Counted from the stretch's first letter, positions 8,309-17,599 are shown. The stretch: DNA of 53,516 bases from Candidatus Kurthia intestinigallinarum (GCF_003991225.1 NZ_JTFC01000027.1:1-53516); one strand, 5' to 3'. The notes: generated by a model from the letters alone, not told the origin. Program-made: numbers and translations.

Positions 8309-9607
8309 ATGAATTTAGCAATCTTAGGATTTATTATGATGATCGTCTTTATGGCGCTCATTATGACGAAAAAAATGAGTGCATTAATGGCGCTGATTAT
8401 TATCCCAACTGTATTTGCGCTAATCGGGGGATTTTACGCAAATCTAGGGGAGAATATGTTAGAAGGAATTTCACAGGTCGCACCAACGGGGATTATGCTC
8501 GTATTCGCGATTCTTTACTTCAGTGTCATGATTGACGCTGGATTATTCGACCCGGTAGTTGACCGTATCGTAAAAGTCGCAAAGGGTGACCCATTAAAAA
8601 TTACGATTGGTACCGTAATACTTGCCTCAATGGTGGCATTAGATGGCGATGGTACAACCACCTTCATTATTACAGTTACGGCAATGATGCCGCTTTATAA
8701 ACGTGTTGGCATGAACTTATACATTCTAGCATTACTTGCGATTCTTTCAATTGGTGTTATGAATATGACGCCTTGGGGTGGACCAACAGCACGTGCGATT
8801 TCAGCATTACATTTAACAACAGAGGAAGTCTTTACACCGATTATTCCCGTGATGGCCATGGGGATTGTCTTTGCGATTTTAGTAGCGATCTACTTCGGCT
8901 TTAAGGAACGTAAACGACTAGGCGGTATTATTGACATTGGAGAAATCACAGCACAACATGTTGATATTAGTGAGAAAGAAAAAGCATTACGTCGCCCGAA
9001 ATTAGTCATCGTCAATGCCTTATTAACAATTTTATTATTAGTTGCGTTGATTCTTGGCTGGCTACCTTCTGCTGTACTATTCATGCTAGCCTTTGCGATA
9101 GCGATGGTCATTAACTATCCGCATATCCCAACACAGCAGCAACTTGTAAAAGACCATGGCGGTAACGTATTAGCAACCGTTTCACTTGTCTTCGCATCCG
9201 GTATTTTCACAGGCGTTCTTGGCGGTACAGGCATGGTAGATGCCATGGCCAACTCATTAGTGCAAATCATTCCCGAATCAATGGGCACACATTTCGCACT
9301 GATTGCCTCATTCCTAAGTATGCCATTTACGTACTTCATGGCGAATGACCCGTACTACTACGGTGTGCTACCTATCTTAGCTGAATCTGCAGCGCATTAC
9401 GGTGTTCCTGCCGCAGAAATGGCCCGCGCAAGTATTATTGGGCAACCAGTTCATATTTTAAGCCCGCTTTATGCAGCTGGGTACTTATTAGTTGGTATGC
9501 TTGATATTGACTACGGTCAAAACCAACGCTTCGCTTTAAAATGGGCGATTGGCTCGTCATTATTTATGATTGTCTTCGCGTTAATCTTTGGTGTTATTTC
9601 GTTTTAA
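8309..9607 (+). CDS. CitMHS-family citrate/carboxylate transporter
   Basis: A 432-residue integral membrane protein with about a dozen hydrophobic segments, starting MNLAILGFIMMIVFMALIM. It resembles the CitMHS family, which imports citrate complexed with Mg2+ or Ca2+ in symport with protons. LDGDGTTTFIITVTAMMPLYKR and FTYFMANDPYYYGVLPILAE are the stretches I recognise as family-like. The open frame extends 69 bases further upstream, but the ATG at 8309 has AAGGGGG close before it, and the upstream part would overlap the cre-like site. It converges with the IclR gene at a shared terminator. The actual substrate may be another di- or tricarboxylate, possibly one fed into the adjacent CoA-dependent pathway. 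Confidence 0.88.
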   Translation: MNLAILGFIMMIVFMALIMTKKMSALMALIIIPTVFALIGGFYANLGENMLEGISQVAPTGIMLVFAILYFSVMIDAGLFDPVVDRIVKVAKGDPLKITIGTVILASMVALDGDGTTTFIITVTAMMPLYKRVGMNLYILALLAILSIGVMNMTPWGGPTARAISALHLTTEEVFTPIIPVMAMGIVFAILVAIYFGFKERKRLGGIIDIGEITAQHVDISEKEKALRRPKLVIVNALLTILLLVALILGWLPSAVLFMLAFAIAMVINYPHIPTQQQLVKDHGGNVLATVSLVFASGIFTGVLGGTGMVDAMANSLVQIIPESMGTHFALIASFLSMPFTYFMANDPYYYGVLPILAESAAHYGVPAAEMARASIIGQPVHILSPLYAAGYLLVGMLDIDYGQNQRFALKWAIGSSLFMIVFALIFGVISF

Positions 9608-9610
9608 TAC

Positions 9611-9650
9611 AAAAAGCAGGAAGTCCTATATTCGGGCTTCCTGCTTTTTT
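9611..9650. terminator. Bidirectional terminator between transporter and IclR operon
   Basis: Arms AAAAAGCAGGAAGTCC and GGGCTTCCTGCTTTTTT form a long GC-containing stem with A and T runs on the two sides. It can therefore end both the plus-strand transporter transcript and the minus-strand operon. Confidence 0.92.
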
Positions 9651-9653
9651 CTA

Positions 9654-10430
9654 TTAATGCACCAAACGCTCGATTTCTCGTTTAGCTGCCATCACGTCTG
9701 ATGTTAGCTGCTCTAAATCAACGTCGTCAAAGCGCACTTCTGGAATGATCACGGAAATAGATGCGACGGGACGCGTGCTTGAATCGGTCTGAATCGGGGC
9801 ACTAACCGAGCATGCACCAAAAATACGCTCTTTTCGTGACACCGCATAGCCTTTGGCACGAATATCAGCTAATTCCGCAAGTAGCTGCGCACGGTCCACT
9901 ACGGTGTTTTCTGTAATCATTTCAAATTTCACTTCATCTAAGTAGTCAGTGATTTCCTCATCTGGTAAAAAAGCTAATAGCGATTTTGCCGATGCCCCTG
10001 CATAGAGAGGAGAAGTATCGCCAACATGATTGCGCGCTGTTAATAAATGCGTGCTATCAAAATTGACGATACAACGGCGCTCATTGCCGTCTAAAATACT
10101 CATCGACACACTTTCATTATACTTGTCATTTAATTGCTTCAGCGCGGGCTTCGCGAGTGATAGAAGACTTGATTCCTGCTCAACTAGCTTGCCTAAATAA
10201 AATAGCGACAAACCAAGGCGGTATAGCTTCGTGCGCTCATCACGAATAAGGAAGCCTTCATATACAAGTGTTGCTACAAAACGCTGTAAGCTTGAAACGC
10301 CGATACCGGTTTTCTTATGAAGATCCGTCAGCGACAACTTCGGCTCTTCACGCGTGAAGGAACGTAAAATTTTAGCTGTTTTTTGAACGGTATTCATTAA
10401 ATAGTTCTTCTCTAATTTCTCTTGATTCAT
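9654..10430 (-). CDS. IclR-family transcriptional regulator
   Basis: A 258-residue regulator. The N-terminal winged helix-turn-helix is seen in LSLTDLHKKTGIGVSSLQRF (about residues 30-50). The C-terminal IclR effector-binding domain follows (DDYLDEVKFEMIT, then GYAVSRKERIFGACSVSAPI near the end). IclR proteins respond to small organic acids and control the neighbouring catabolic genes. The start at 10430 was chosen because GGAGGG lies seven bases upstream, whereas the longer open frame has no such site. It is the last gene of the minus-strand operon that begins at 14606, so it probably autoregulates that operon. Confidence 0.93.
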   Translation of the reverse strand: MNQEKLEKNYLMNTVQKTAKILRSFTREEPKLSLTDLHKKTGIGVSSLQRFVATLVYEGFLIRDERTKLYRLGLSLFYLGKLVEQESSLLSLAKPALKQLNDKYNESVSMSILDGNERRCIVNFDSTHLLTARNHVGDTSPLYAGASAKSLLAFLPDEEITDYLDEVKFEMITENTVVDRAQLLAELADIRAKGYAVSRKERIFGACSVSAPIQTDSSTRPVASISVIIPEVRFDDVDLEQLTSDVMAAKREIERLVH

Positions 10431-10476
10431 GCCATTCCCTCCTACCAAGTATCGTACCAAAATTCGGCCGTAGCGA

Positions 10477-11616
10477 CTATCCTTTTGGCTGTTTCACATA
10501 TAAATGACTATGCTCACCTAATACCGGTGGTGCAAGCTCATACTCAATGCCAAGTGACGAATGTTGAAGCGGATTTTTCACAAAACGCACAGGCCCATAT
10601 GCTGGATGCTCGATTTCACCGATTAAATCACGCGCCACGACTTGTGGTTGCTCAAGCGCTTCTGTAATCGAATTTACGCGTCCACCCGGAATTTTATGCT
10701 CCTGTAAAATTGCAATCCATTCATCGCGTGTTTTCGCCGCAATAATTGGCGTCAGTAAACGAACGAGTTCATCTTCATTTGCTTTCCGCTTCGCGTTATC
10801 CGAAAATCGTTCATCTGTAAGCCATTCTGGGCGCCCAATCGCCTGACAGAACTTCTTATACTGACCCTCGGTGCCAACACAGAACATCAGTGGGCCGTCC
10901 GCACAGTCAAACACCTGATACGGCGCAACATTATTATGACGATTACCTAATCGCTTCGACACGAAATCTGCATTTAAATATGCACTCGATACATTCGCTA
11001 GGCTACTCACCTGTACATCAAGGAGTGATAAGTCGATATATTGCCCCTCTCCTGTGAAGTCACGCTGACGAAGAGCTGCTAAAATACCAATCACCACAAA
11101 ATGAGACGTTAAAATATCCGCTGTTGGTACACCAACCTTTGTCGCCACACCATCCGGCTCCCCTGTAACATCCATCAAGCCGCTCATTGCCTGAATCACT
11201 GGGTCAAAGCCTGGTTCAAATGCGAGTGGTCCCGTTTGACCAAAACCCGTCACCGAACAATGAATGATTTGTGGATTAACGGCCTTTAGTTGCGCGTAGT
11301 CTAGCCCCATCCGTTTTAAATCACCCGTTTTGAAGTTATCGACAACAATATCAGATTCGCGCACAAGCTCTAAAAATTCTTCACGATCTGCCTCGTCCTT
11401 TAAATCGAGAAGAATCGATTTTTTATTACGATTTGCACATAAATAATAGGTGCTTTGTCCCCCTGCATATGGTCCCCAGCCACGCGTACTATCCGAGCCT
11501 CCAGGTTGCTCGACACGAATCACCTCCGCGCCTAAATCCCCTAACATCATCGTTCCTGCTGGCGCTGCATACACACGCGACAAATCTAATACACGAATAT
11601 TTTCTAACGGCCTCAT
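10477..11616 (-). CDS. CaiB/BaiF family (class III) CoA-transferase
   Basis: A 379-residue class III CoA transferase, which moves CoA from an acyl-CoA donor to a free carboxylic acid. Visible family blocks are VLDLSRVYAAPAGTMMLGDLGAEVI at the N-terminus, CANRNKKSILLDLK, and IIHCSVTGFGQTGP. PTADILTSHF carries the Asp that corresponds in position to the acyl-anhydride-forming Asp of formyl-CoA transferase. In this operon it would activate the incoming acid, which the two dehydrogenases and the crotonase would then oxidise. The acid is not identifiable from sequence: carnitine, itaconate/mesaconate, succinate-linked acids and branched or cyclic acids are all used by members of this family. Confidence 0.93.
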   Translation of the reverse strand: MRPLENIRVLDLSRVYAAPAGTMMLGDLGAEVIRVEQPGGSDSTRGWGPYAGGQSTYYLCANRNKKSILLDLKDEADREEFLELVRESDIVVDNFKTGDLKRMGLDYAQLKAVNPQIIHCSVTGFGQTGPLAFEPGFDPVIQAMSGLMDVTGEPDGVATKVGVPTADILTSHFVVIGILAALRQRDFTGEGQYIDLSLLDVQVSSLANVSSAYLNADFVSKRLGNRHNNVAPYQVFDCADGPLMFCVGTEGQYKKFCQAIGRPEWLTDERFSDNAKRKANEDELVRLLTPIIAAKTRDEWIAILQEHKIPGGRVNSITEALEQPQVVARDLIGEIEHPAYGPVRFVKNPLQHSSLGIEYELAPPVLGEHSHLYVKQPKG

Positions 11617-11635
11617 TCGCCTTCACCCCTTTCTA

Positions 11636-12442
11636 TTACTTAAAATTCGGTTTTCGTTTCTCTAATACGGCTTGTACACCTTCTTTATAATCTGCAAGCT
11701 CCGTCACAATGCCCATCTGTGATGAAATATAATCAAGAGACGAGCGCAGTGACATCGTTTGTGATTGGTACACAGCACGTTTTACCATACGCACGACCTC
11801 TGCTGGGCTGTTCGCGATTTTTTCTGCATAGCTTTGCGTAAAGGACGTAAGCTCATCCTCAGGCACCACATATGTGACAAGCCCCATTTCCTTCGCCTCT
11901 GTTGTATCAAGTACACGCGCCGTCCATAGCATATCAAGCGCCTTATCCACACCGACAATACGCGGTAGGAAATACGCGCCACCATCACCCGGTACGATGC
12001 CGACTTTAATATAGCTCTCTGAGAACTTTGCTGTATCTGCCGCAATTCGAATATCGCACATAAGCGCCATATCAAGCCCTGCTCCCATCGCATAGCCATG
12101 CATCTGCGCGATGACTGGCTTATCAATTTCTTCTAATAGAAGTGGAATGCGCTGGATACGCTTCCAAAGTGAGTTTTTACGTGCAAGCGCTGTCGATGAG
12201 ATGTCCTCACTACTTTCAAAGAAGCCCTTGCCAGCTGTCATCGCTTTAATGTCGCCGCCCGCACAAAACGCTTTGCCGTTCCCTTTTAAAATGACCACGC
12301 GAATTTCATCATTATCACGCACCTCTTCTAGCGCCTGAATCCATTTCATAACCATTTCCTCGCTAAATGCATTTAAGCTATCTGGACGATTCAATGTAAT
12401 CGTCGCGATACGATTTTCAATTTCAAATAATAAATCTGCCAT
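11636..12442 (-). CDS. Enoyl-CoA hydratase/isomerase family protein
   Basis: A 268-residue crotonase-fold protein that probably hydrates or isomerises an enoyl-CoA made by the neighbouring dehydrogenases. Signatures are ITLNRPDSLNAFSEEM, the oxyanion-hole segments AFCAGGDIKAM and GYAMGAGLDMALMCDIRIA, and GIVPGDGGAYFLPRIVG. The last resembles PaaG/PaaF-like members that carry DG rather than the usual catalytic Glu at the second position, so the exact reaction is uncertain. It lies 19 bases before the CoA-transferase gene and 11 bases after the short dehydrogenase gene, in one operon. Confidence 0.93.
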   Translation of the reverse strand: MADLLFEIENRIATITLNRPDSLNAFSEEMVMKWIQALEEVRDNDEIRVVILKGNGKAFCAGGDIKAMTAGKGFFESSEDISSTALARKNSLWKRIQRIPLLLEEIDKPVIAQMHGYAMGAGLDMALMCDIRIAADTAKFSESYIKVGIVPGDGGAYFLPRIVGVDKALDMLWTARVLDTTEAKEMGLVTYVVPEDELTSFTQSYAEKIANSPAEVVRMVKRAVYQSQTMSLRSSLDYISSQMGIVTELADYKEGVQAVLEKRKPNFK

Positions 12443-12453
12443 TTAAATCCCTC

Positions 12454-13464
12454 CTAGACGTTTTGTGTTTGCTTTGACGCTGTTAATGCTGTCCAAATAT
12501 CCGTTGTGCTCGCTAATACTTCTTGAACAAGCTCCTTTTTCCAGTAATCCGCTTTTACGAGCTCATCACGCCATGACCAAATGCGACGTGTGTATTGATT
12601 TAAACTATGCTCATCCGTTACGCCAATTGCGGCATGTACTTGATGCGCAGAAGCTGCAATCACGCGGTTTGCATCCTCTAGACGTAGACGTGCGTAGCCA
12701 ATATCATTCGTTTCAAGCGCTTCAAGTGTCGCTAAAATATTTTCTGCTGCAACATTCATAATCGCCTGTTCCCCTGCCATTAACGCAAGATGCTGCTGCA
12801 CTAATTGGAAGCGATGAATTGGACGACCAAACTGTTCGCGCTCCTTACTAAAGCGAACCGTTAAGTCAAAGGCCTTGTCAATCGCTCCCGATGTTTTAAT
12901 CAGTGTTGCAGCTGTAATAAGCTTCATTAATTGTTTATATGTCGCATTATCTAAAGTGACCTCGATAGCCGGTGCAGCCGTCACTTCCACCGTATCACGT
13001 GGCTCTGAGGCAATATTTGTCGTTTCTTTTACACGAGCATCCGCAAGTGGGTACACAATAAGTTTTTCAGGCGTCACAACAACAACCTGCTCTGCATGAC
13101 GCGCCCATGGAACAAATGGTAATGTCGCCTCAACATTTGATGCTATATGAAGCGTTGTCAGTGTTTGCTGTGCCACTTCACCGACTTCATTTAATAAAAC
13201 ATTCGCTAATGTATGCTCCACAAATGGGATGGGTGCTGCGTATTTACCGATTAGTTGATACACCGCAAATAAATCCTCTTTATCGCCACCTGCACCGTCC
13301 TGGTCCTCAGGCACAGCGATATTGATCATGCCGTTTTCTTCTAGTAGACGCCATAAATCCTCGCCCCACTGACCTTGCTCTAATACATCGACATCCTCTT
13401 TTTCCACTTTATCCTTTAGCATCTTTTCAACAACTTCTAGTAGCATCTCTTTCATTTCGCTCAT
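12454..13464 (-). CDS. Acyl-CoA dehydrogenase, small-subunit type
   Basis: A 336-residue acyl-CoA dehydrogenase-like protein, shorter than the usual 380 or more. The C-terminal helical domain is recognisable in FSKEREQFGRPIHRFQLVQQ and HQVHAAIGVTDEHSLNQYTR. The central beta domain with the FAD-binding signature is reduced. Such short proteins pair with a full-length partner in heteromeric dehydrogenases (known examples are steroid side-chain FadE pairs and pimeloyl-CoA dehydrogenase subunits). The gene starts inside the last codon of the 381-residue partner with an ATGA overlap, which supports a one-to-one complex. Confidence 0.88.
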   Translation of the reverse strand: MSEMKEMLLEVVEKMLKDKVEKEDVDVLEQGQWGEDLWRLLEENGMINIAVPEDQDGAGGDKEDLFAVYQLIGKYAAPIPFVEHTLANVLLNEVGEVAQQTLTTLHIASNVEATLPFVPWARHAEQVVVVTPEKLIVYPLADARVKETTNIASEPRDTVEVTAAPAIEVTLDNATYKQLMKLITAATLIKTSGAIDKAFDLTVRFSKEREQFGRPIHRFQLVQQHLALMAGEQAIMNVAAENILATLEALETNDIGYARLRLEDANRVIAASAHQVHAAIGVTDEHSLNQYTRRIWSWRDELVKADYWKKELVQEVLASTTDIWTALTASKQTQNV

Positions 13465-14606
13465 TGTGCAATAACCCCTTTCGCAATAATGCCGTATAAG
13501 ATTTCTGACGTACCACCACGAATTGTAAACCCTGGTGAATGCAAGATTGACTGTGCAAGTAAACGATTGATTTTATCCTCCGCATCTAGTCGTGGATAAA
13601 CATCTAATAATAAGCGCACAATTTCAGGCACCTTCTGCTCGAATTTCGTGCCGACACTTTTCACAAGCGCTGCCGGAATACTTACTTCGCCTTCCTCCTC
13701 TAACACTTTTGCAACACCAATCGATAAATTACGTAGGCTCCACACTTCTGCGACTAATTTCACCGCTTCCGCTAAGCCACGCTCATCTCCTTGGCGCTTC
13801 AGCTCTTCAATTGCTTCATTTAATAGCGGGAATGTACTTAAAATACGCTCTGGACCACTGCGTTCAAAGGCAAGTTCTGCTAGACCCTGCTTCCAGCCAT
13901 TTCCTAACGTACCAACGACGCGGTCATCTGGCACAAAGACATTATCAAAGAACACGTCATTGAAATGATGCTCCCCTGTTAAATAGCTAATCGGTGTAAT
14001 TGTCACACCTGGCGCATGTAAATCGATAATTAATTGGCTTAAATTTTCATGCTTTTTCTCTGGGTTATAGGCACCTGTACGCACAAGTGTAATCATATAA
14101 TGCGCATCATGCGCATTACTTGTCCATGTTTTCGCACCATTGACAAGCCACCCGCCGTCTACCTTTTCAGCTCGCGTACGGACGGATGCCAAGTCAGACC
14201 CACTGTTTGGCTCACTCAGACCAATGGCGAAGTAGCATTCACCCGCCACAATTTTTGGTAGGAAATATTGCTTTTGCTCCTCTGTACCAAAACGCAGTAA
14301 AAGCGGGCCTGTTTGTCGATCGGCAATCCAGTGTGCCGCAACCGGTGCACCAGCTGCTAAAAATTCTTCCGTTAAAATATAACGATCGATTGAGCTACGT
14401 GCCTGACCGCCATATTCTTTCGGCCATGTTAAGCCGATTAAATTTTCGTCGCCCACTATTTTTGAAAAGCTCGGCTCACTCCCGCTTAACCAAGAATCAC
14501 ATTTCGTTTGGAACGTCCCAGCCTCGATATGTTGTTGTAAAAACGCACGCACTTCCTGTCTAAATTGCTCTTGCTCTGCAGTAAATTGCACTGTAGGTAA
14601 ATTCAT
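13461..14606 (-). CDS. Acyl-CoA dehydrogenase, large-subunit type
   Basis: A 381-residue FAD-dependent acyl-CoA dehydrogenase. It has the N-terminal helical domain (QFRQEVRAFLQQHIEAG), the central signature FAIGLSEPNSGSDLASVRT, and a C-terminal RGGTSEILYGIIAKGVIAQ. It is the first gene of the operon, with a GGAGGA site before the ATG. The partner gene overlaps its stop codon, so a heteromeric enzyme is likely. The typical catalytic Glu in a YEG motif of short/medium-chain enzymes is not seen, which fits the FadE-like or pimeloyl type. It would introduce the double bond into the CoA-activated acid. Confidence 0.92.
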   Translation of the reverse strand: MNLPTVQFTAEQEQFRQEVRAFLQQHIEAGTFQTKCDSWLSGSEPSFSKIVGDENLIGLTWPKEYGGQARSSIDRYILTEEFLAAGAPVAAHWIADRQTGPLLLRFGTEEQKQYFLPKIVAGECYFAIGLSEPNSGSDLASVRTRAEKVDGGWLVNGAKTWTSNAHDAHYMITLVRTGAYNPEKKHENLSQLIIDLHAPGVTITPISYLTGEHHFNDVFFDNVFVPDDRVVGTLGNGWKQGLAELAFERSGPERILSTFPLLNEAIEELKRQGDERGLAEAVKLVAEVWSLRNLSIGVAKVLEEEGEVSIPAALVKSVGTKFEQKVPEIVRLLLDVYPRLDAEDKINRLLAQSILHSPGFTIRGGTSEILYGIIAKGVIAQ

Positions 14607-14767
14607 TGAATATCCTCCTTTTACGCATATACGGTAATTACTTGTTTATATTAGTATCTTATTACGTGTTTTTAGAATTGTCAATATTTTCTACAAATTG
14701 TTTTCTTTTTTCTACATCACGTTATTTTTACATAAAAATATTATGAAAAAAGAAATTTTTTGGCATA

Positions 14768-14808
14768 AAAAAAGAAGCATTGCCCTACAGGAGCCCTGCT
14801 TCTCTTCC
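14768..14808 (-). terminator. Terminator after the GNAT-aminotransferase gene
   Basis: Read on the minus strand, AGAAGCAGGGCTCC pairs with GGGCAATGCTTCT and is followed by TTTTTTTATG. The hairpin follows directly on the stop codon at 14809. Confidence 0.85.
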
Positions 14809-16332
14809 TTATTTCACTTGCTGATACCACTCAAAAACGCGCTGTAAACATTTAAATGCTTCATCAAATTGCGGACCAATAATTGAAATTTGTGCCAAGC
14901 CCTGCTTTTTTAAATAGCCGCTTTCATCATGTAGTAGTAGGCCATTTAATCGCGCAATTTCCAAAAACTCTGTTGGTAGCTGATAACTCACAATCATTGG
15001 ATATCCCTGTGCATCACTTAATTTATAGCGTGCAAAGGCAGATTGCTCGAGCGTTTTAAAACGGGTATTCAGCACATCAAATCGTGCCGGATAATGTGCA
15101 AGTGCCTCCACAACATTTGCTACTAAATACGCTGGTAATGTAAACGGTAGCTTCTGCTGCTGATAATGTACTAAATTACTATACAGAGGTGCATCATTTT
15201 TAGTAAAGTGTTCATTTGAAAAAACAAAGGCTAAGCCACTTAGCGCACCAATTGCTTTGCCGCTCACCGCTGTTGCTAATAAGTAACGGGATATATCCAC
15301 AGGTGTTGCGCCAATGCTACTAATGCCATCGATGCAAATGTGAATATCGATATCTGCTAGTGCTTCAATCAAATCGCCATTCCAGACACCTGTTGACGTT
15401 TCACCTTGTACGAATACAAGCCAAGAATAGGCATTTTCTACAATCAATTCGCGGATGACCTGCGCATCAAATTTCGCTCCCCAGGCAACTTGATGGCTAT
15501 CAAAATTTAATCCCCAATGCATGGCTTGCTTTTGTAGACGTTCGCCAAATTCTCCATTCGCCAAAATCAGCCCGCGTTGTGCCCCAACGACTGCTTTTAA
15601 TTGTCCGAGCATGACATCATTTGCTAGTGTTCCACTACCAACGAGCGTGCTAACATGGCGTGCATTTGTTAAGGTGCAGAGCTTTTTTTGCATCTTTGCA
15701 TACAGTTCTTCAAAGGCGAGCGAACGATGTGACAGCGCACTATGCGTTAGTTGCGTTTGTGCAACAGGCCCCGGATAGAAATTCATTGGCTCAAGACGAA
15801 TTTGTTGCTGCATTTGCAGGCAATTTGCACGCGTTAAAATCATCGGAATAAAGGCCGCATCCGCTGTACCAGTGGCTTCTGAAAATGCTTCAAAGCCAAT
15901 GCGACGATACAATTTTTCTTCTCTTGTCACACCTGAAATAACCGCCGCCGAATAGCCTCTATCATAAACATATGTATAAATGGCTTGTGCCAATTTTTGA
16001 AACACACGACCGTTACGGTAAGCTTTTCGAATAGCTAATAAACGAATTTCACATAAATGTGACGTATCATATGCCGCAAGTAACGCTTCAACTGGTCCTC
16101 CCACCTTGCCGTCTACCGAAAATGGACGCTTATCTCGAAATGCTAGCATGCCAATTAATTGCTGCTCTTTATAAACGACTACATACGTATTTTCATTATG
16201 AAAACGGTCCACAAGACGGCGCTCTGTATTCGTTTCATGCTGAGGAATTTCTTCTACAAATGTTTCATAATTTAGAGCCGCAATTTCATCAAACTCTGCT
16301 GCTGTCGTTGCTATTTTACAAAAATACATCAT
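14809..16332 (-). CDS. Fusion of GNAT-type acyltransferase and class V aminotransferase
   Basis: A 507-residue two-domain protein. Residues 1 to about 170 look like a GNAT acyltransferase (CEIRLLAIRKAYRNGRVFQKL and ISGVTREEKLYRRIGFEAF). About residues 185-500 are a PLP enzyme of the class V aminotransferase fold: MNFYPGPVAQTQLT start, VGSGTLANDVMLGQL, FVQGETSTGVWNGDL, CIDGISSIGATPVDI, and SGKAIGALSGLAFVF with the likely PLP lysine. The ATG at 16332 shares one base with the stop of the plsY-like gene (TAATG), so translation is coupled and the products probably act together. A joint role in making an N- or O-acylated amino compound, perhaps an unusual amino lipid, is inference only. The substrates are unknown. 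Confidence 0.82.
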   Translation of the reverse strand: MMYFCKIATTAAEFDEIAALNYETFVEEIPQHETNTERRLVDRFHNENTYVVVYKEQQLIGMLAFRDKRPFSVDGKVGGPVEALLAAYDTSHLCEIRLLAIRKAYRNGRVFQKLAQAIYTYVYDRGYSAAVISGVTREEKLYRRIGFEAFSEATGTADAAFIPMILTRANCLQMQQQIRLEPMNFYPGPVAQTQLTHSALSHRSLAFEELYAKMQKKLCTLTNARHVSTLVGSGTLANDVMLGQLKAVVGAQRGLILANGEFGERLQKQAMHWGLNFDSHQVAWGAKFDAQVIRELIVENAYSWLVFVQGETSTGVWNGDLIEALADIDIHICIDGISSIGATPVDISRYLLATAVSGKAIGALSGLAFVFSNEHFTKNDAPLYSNLVHYQQQKLPFTLPAYLVANVVEALAHYPARFDVLNTRFKTLEQSAFARYKLSDAQGYPMIVSYQLPTEFLEIARLNGLLLHDESGYLKKQGLAQISIIGPQFDEAFKCLQRVFEWYQQVK

Positions 16333-16880
16333 TAACGCCACCTTTCTTGAATATTTGTGCGATGCTTAAGGAGGACTGCGGCTAATGCGAGGAGGAGCAC
16401 ACTGTATGCTGGATAAAAAATGAGAATTCCAGCGATTAGAGCAAGCACACTAATGACAAATCCAAGTGTTAAACTACGTGTCAGTAAATAGCCGATGCCA
16501 ATCATAACGAGGACGCCGATCAATAACAGCGGCTCTAGCACGACAAGTCCTCCTAATAATGTCGCGACCCCTTTTCCTCCGTGGAAGCGGAGCCAAAATG
16601 GATATAAATGGCCTAATAAGCCACATATAAGGCCCAGTGCCGCTATATAATCTGGAAACCCAAGTACATGCGCTGCCATCACAATGATGACGCCCTTTAA
16701 CACATCGCCCGCTGCTGTCCACACAAAGGCCATCTTCCCAAGCGTCCGTCCCGCATTACGCGCACCTAAATTTCCACTATGCTCATTTGCTAATGAAACG
16801 CCGTACACTTTTCCAACAAGTGCTGCCGTCATACACGTTCCCAGCAAATAGCTACACATACTATAAATAATCACAAGCAT
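16332..16880 (-). CDS. PlsY-like glycerol-3-phosphate acyltransferase
   Basis: A 182-residue polytopic membrane protein of the PlsY family, which transfers an acyl group from acyl phosphate to glycerol-3-phosphate. The family motifs are clear: HSGNLGARNAGRTLG (motif 1), GHLYPFWLRFHGGKGVATLLG (motif 2), and a weakly kept third region. It is close in length to other PlsY proteins (about 190-200). It is translationally coupled to the GNAT-aminotransferase fusion and unlinked to other phospholipid genes, so it may be a specialised paralogue rather than the main PlsY. The start has a GGGAGGCG site before it. Confidence 0.88.
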   Translation of the reverse strand: MLVIIYSMCSYLLGTCMTAALVGKVYGVSLANEHSGNLGARNAGRTLGKMAFVWTAAGDVLKGVIIVMAAHVLGFPDYIAALGLICGLLGHLYPFWLRFHGGKGVATLLGGLVVLEPLLLIGVLVMIGIGYLLTRSLTLGFVISVLALIAGILIFYPAYSVLLLALAAVLLKHRTNIQERWR

Positions 16881-17084
16881 CTTTACGCCTCCCTTCTATG
16901 TCCATTCCCTTTCTATACAAAAAATCTCGTAGAAAATGTTTCTTTTGATGAATTCGTCTTAAAACACATCTACCACCATATTAGTAGATGAATACATAAT
17001 TAAGATACTACTTGGCTACGAGCGTTTGTTCTTGGTAAAATATTCAAAAAGAGAGATAATACTATTATATACGAGGTGCAGAAA

Positions 17085-17579
17085 ATGCAAAAATATGAAT
17101 TAACGAAAAAACAAATTTTTGAGTATGCTGATACGCTTGAGTTAGCCTTTTTTGATGGTGTAACACCAGAATTAATAGCCGCCTTTGAAAAAACAATCGG
17201 ATTTGAAATCAAAGGAAGCTACAAACAGTTTCTTTTAGACTTTGGCTTTCTCTCTTTCGGTTCCCTCGAAATATTTGGTATACCTCACAAGGAGATTTTG
17301 AAGCAGAACGAGGACGATACGAATGCTTTAACACAGACATTAGCTAGTCGAAAAGAAATAAATTTGAGTGAAAATCTCTTAATTATTTATAACTTCGGCA
17401 ATGGTGAATTATATTGCCTTGATTTATCTGAAGCAGTTCCTAAAGTCGTCGTCATCTGGGATGCTGAAGCAGAAAACAATGCGCACCCTCCAATTACAGA
17501 AGTAATAGCGGACTCATTCGAAGATTTTTTTGAGGAATATGTCAATGCGGAAATAACCGATTTTGAAGAGGAAGAATAG
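17085..17579 (+). CDS. SMI1/KNR4 (SUKH) family protein
   Basis: A 164-residue acidic protein. The segment GVTPELIAAFEKTIGFEIKGSYKQFLLDFGFLSFGS is the N-terminal SUKH signature, and SFEDFFEEYVNAEI near the end fits the C-terminal helix. SUKH proteins often serve as immunity proteins against nuclease or deaminase toxins of polymorphic toxin systems. No toxin gene is next to this one, so it may be an orphan immunity protein, or have another role. The ATG at 17085 was chosen over a GTG nine bases upstream because GAGGTG is well spaced for it. Confidence 0.85.
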   Translation: MQKYELTKKQIFEYADTLELAFFDGVTPELIAAFEKTIGFEIKGSYKQFLLDFGFLSFGSLEIFGIPHKEILKQNEDDTNALTQTLASRKEINLSENLLIIYNFGNGELYCLDLSEAVPKVVVIWDAEAENNAHPPITEVIADSFEDFFEEYVNAEITDFEEEE

Positions 17580-17599
17580 CTACTTCATCCCTTCTTAGA

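Noticed and set aside
11782-12126. 114-residue frame within the crotonase gene
   Set aside because: Arg- and Ser-rich translation typical of a shifted frame of a real gene.
15521-15851. Plus-strand frames inside the GNAT-aminotransferase gene
   Set aside because: Antisense shadows with no start signals.
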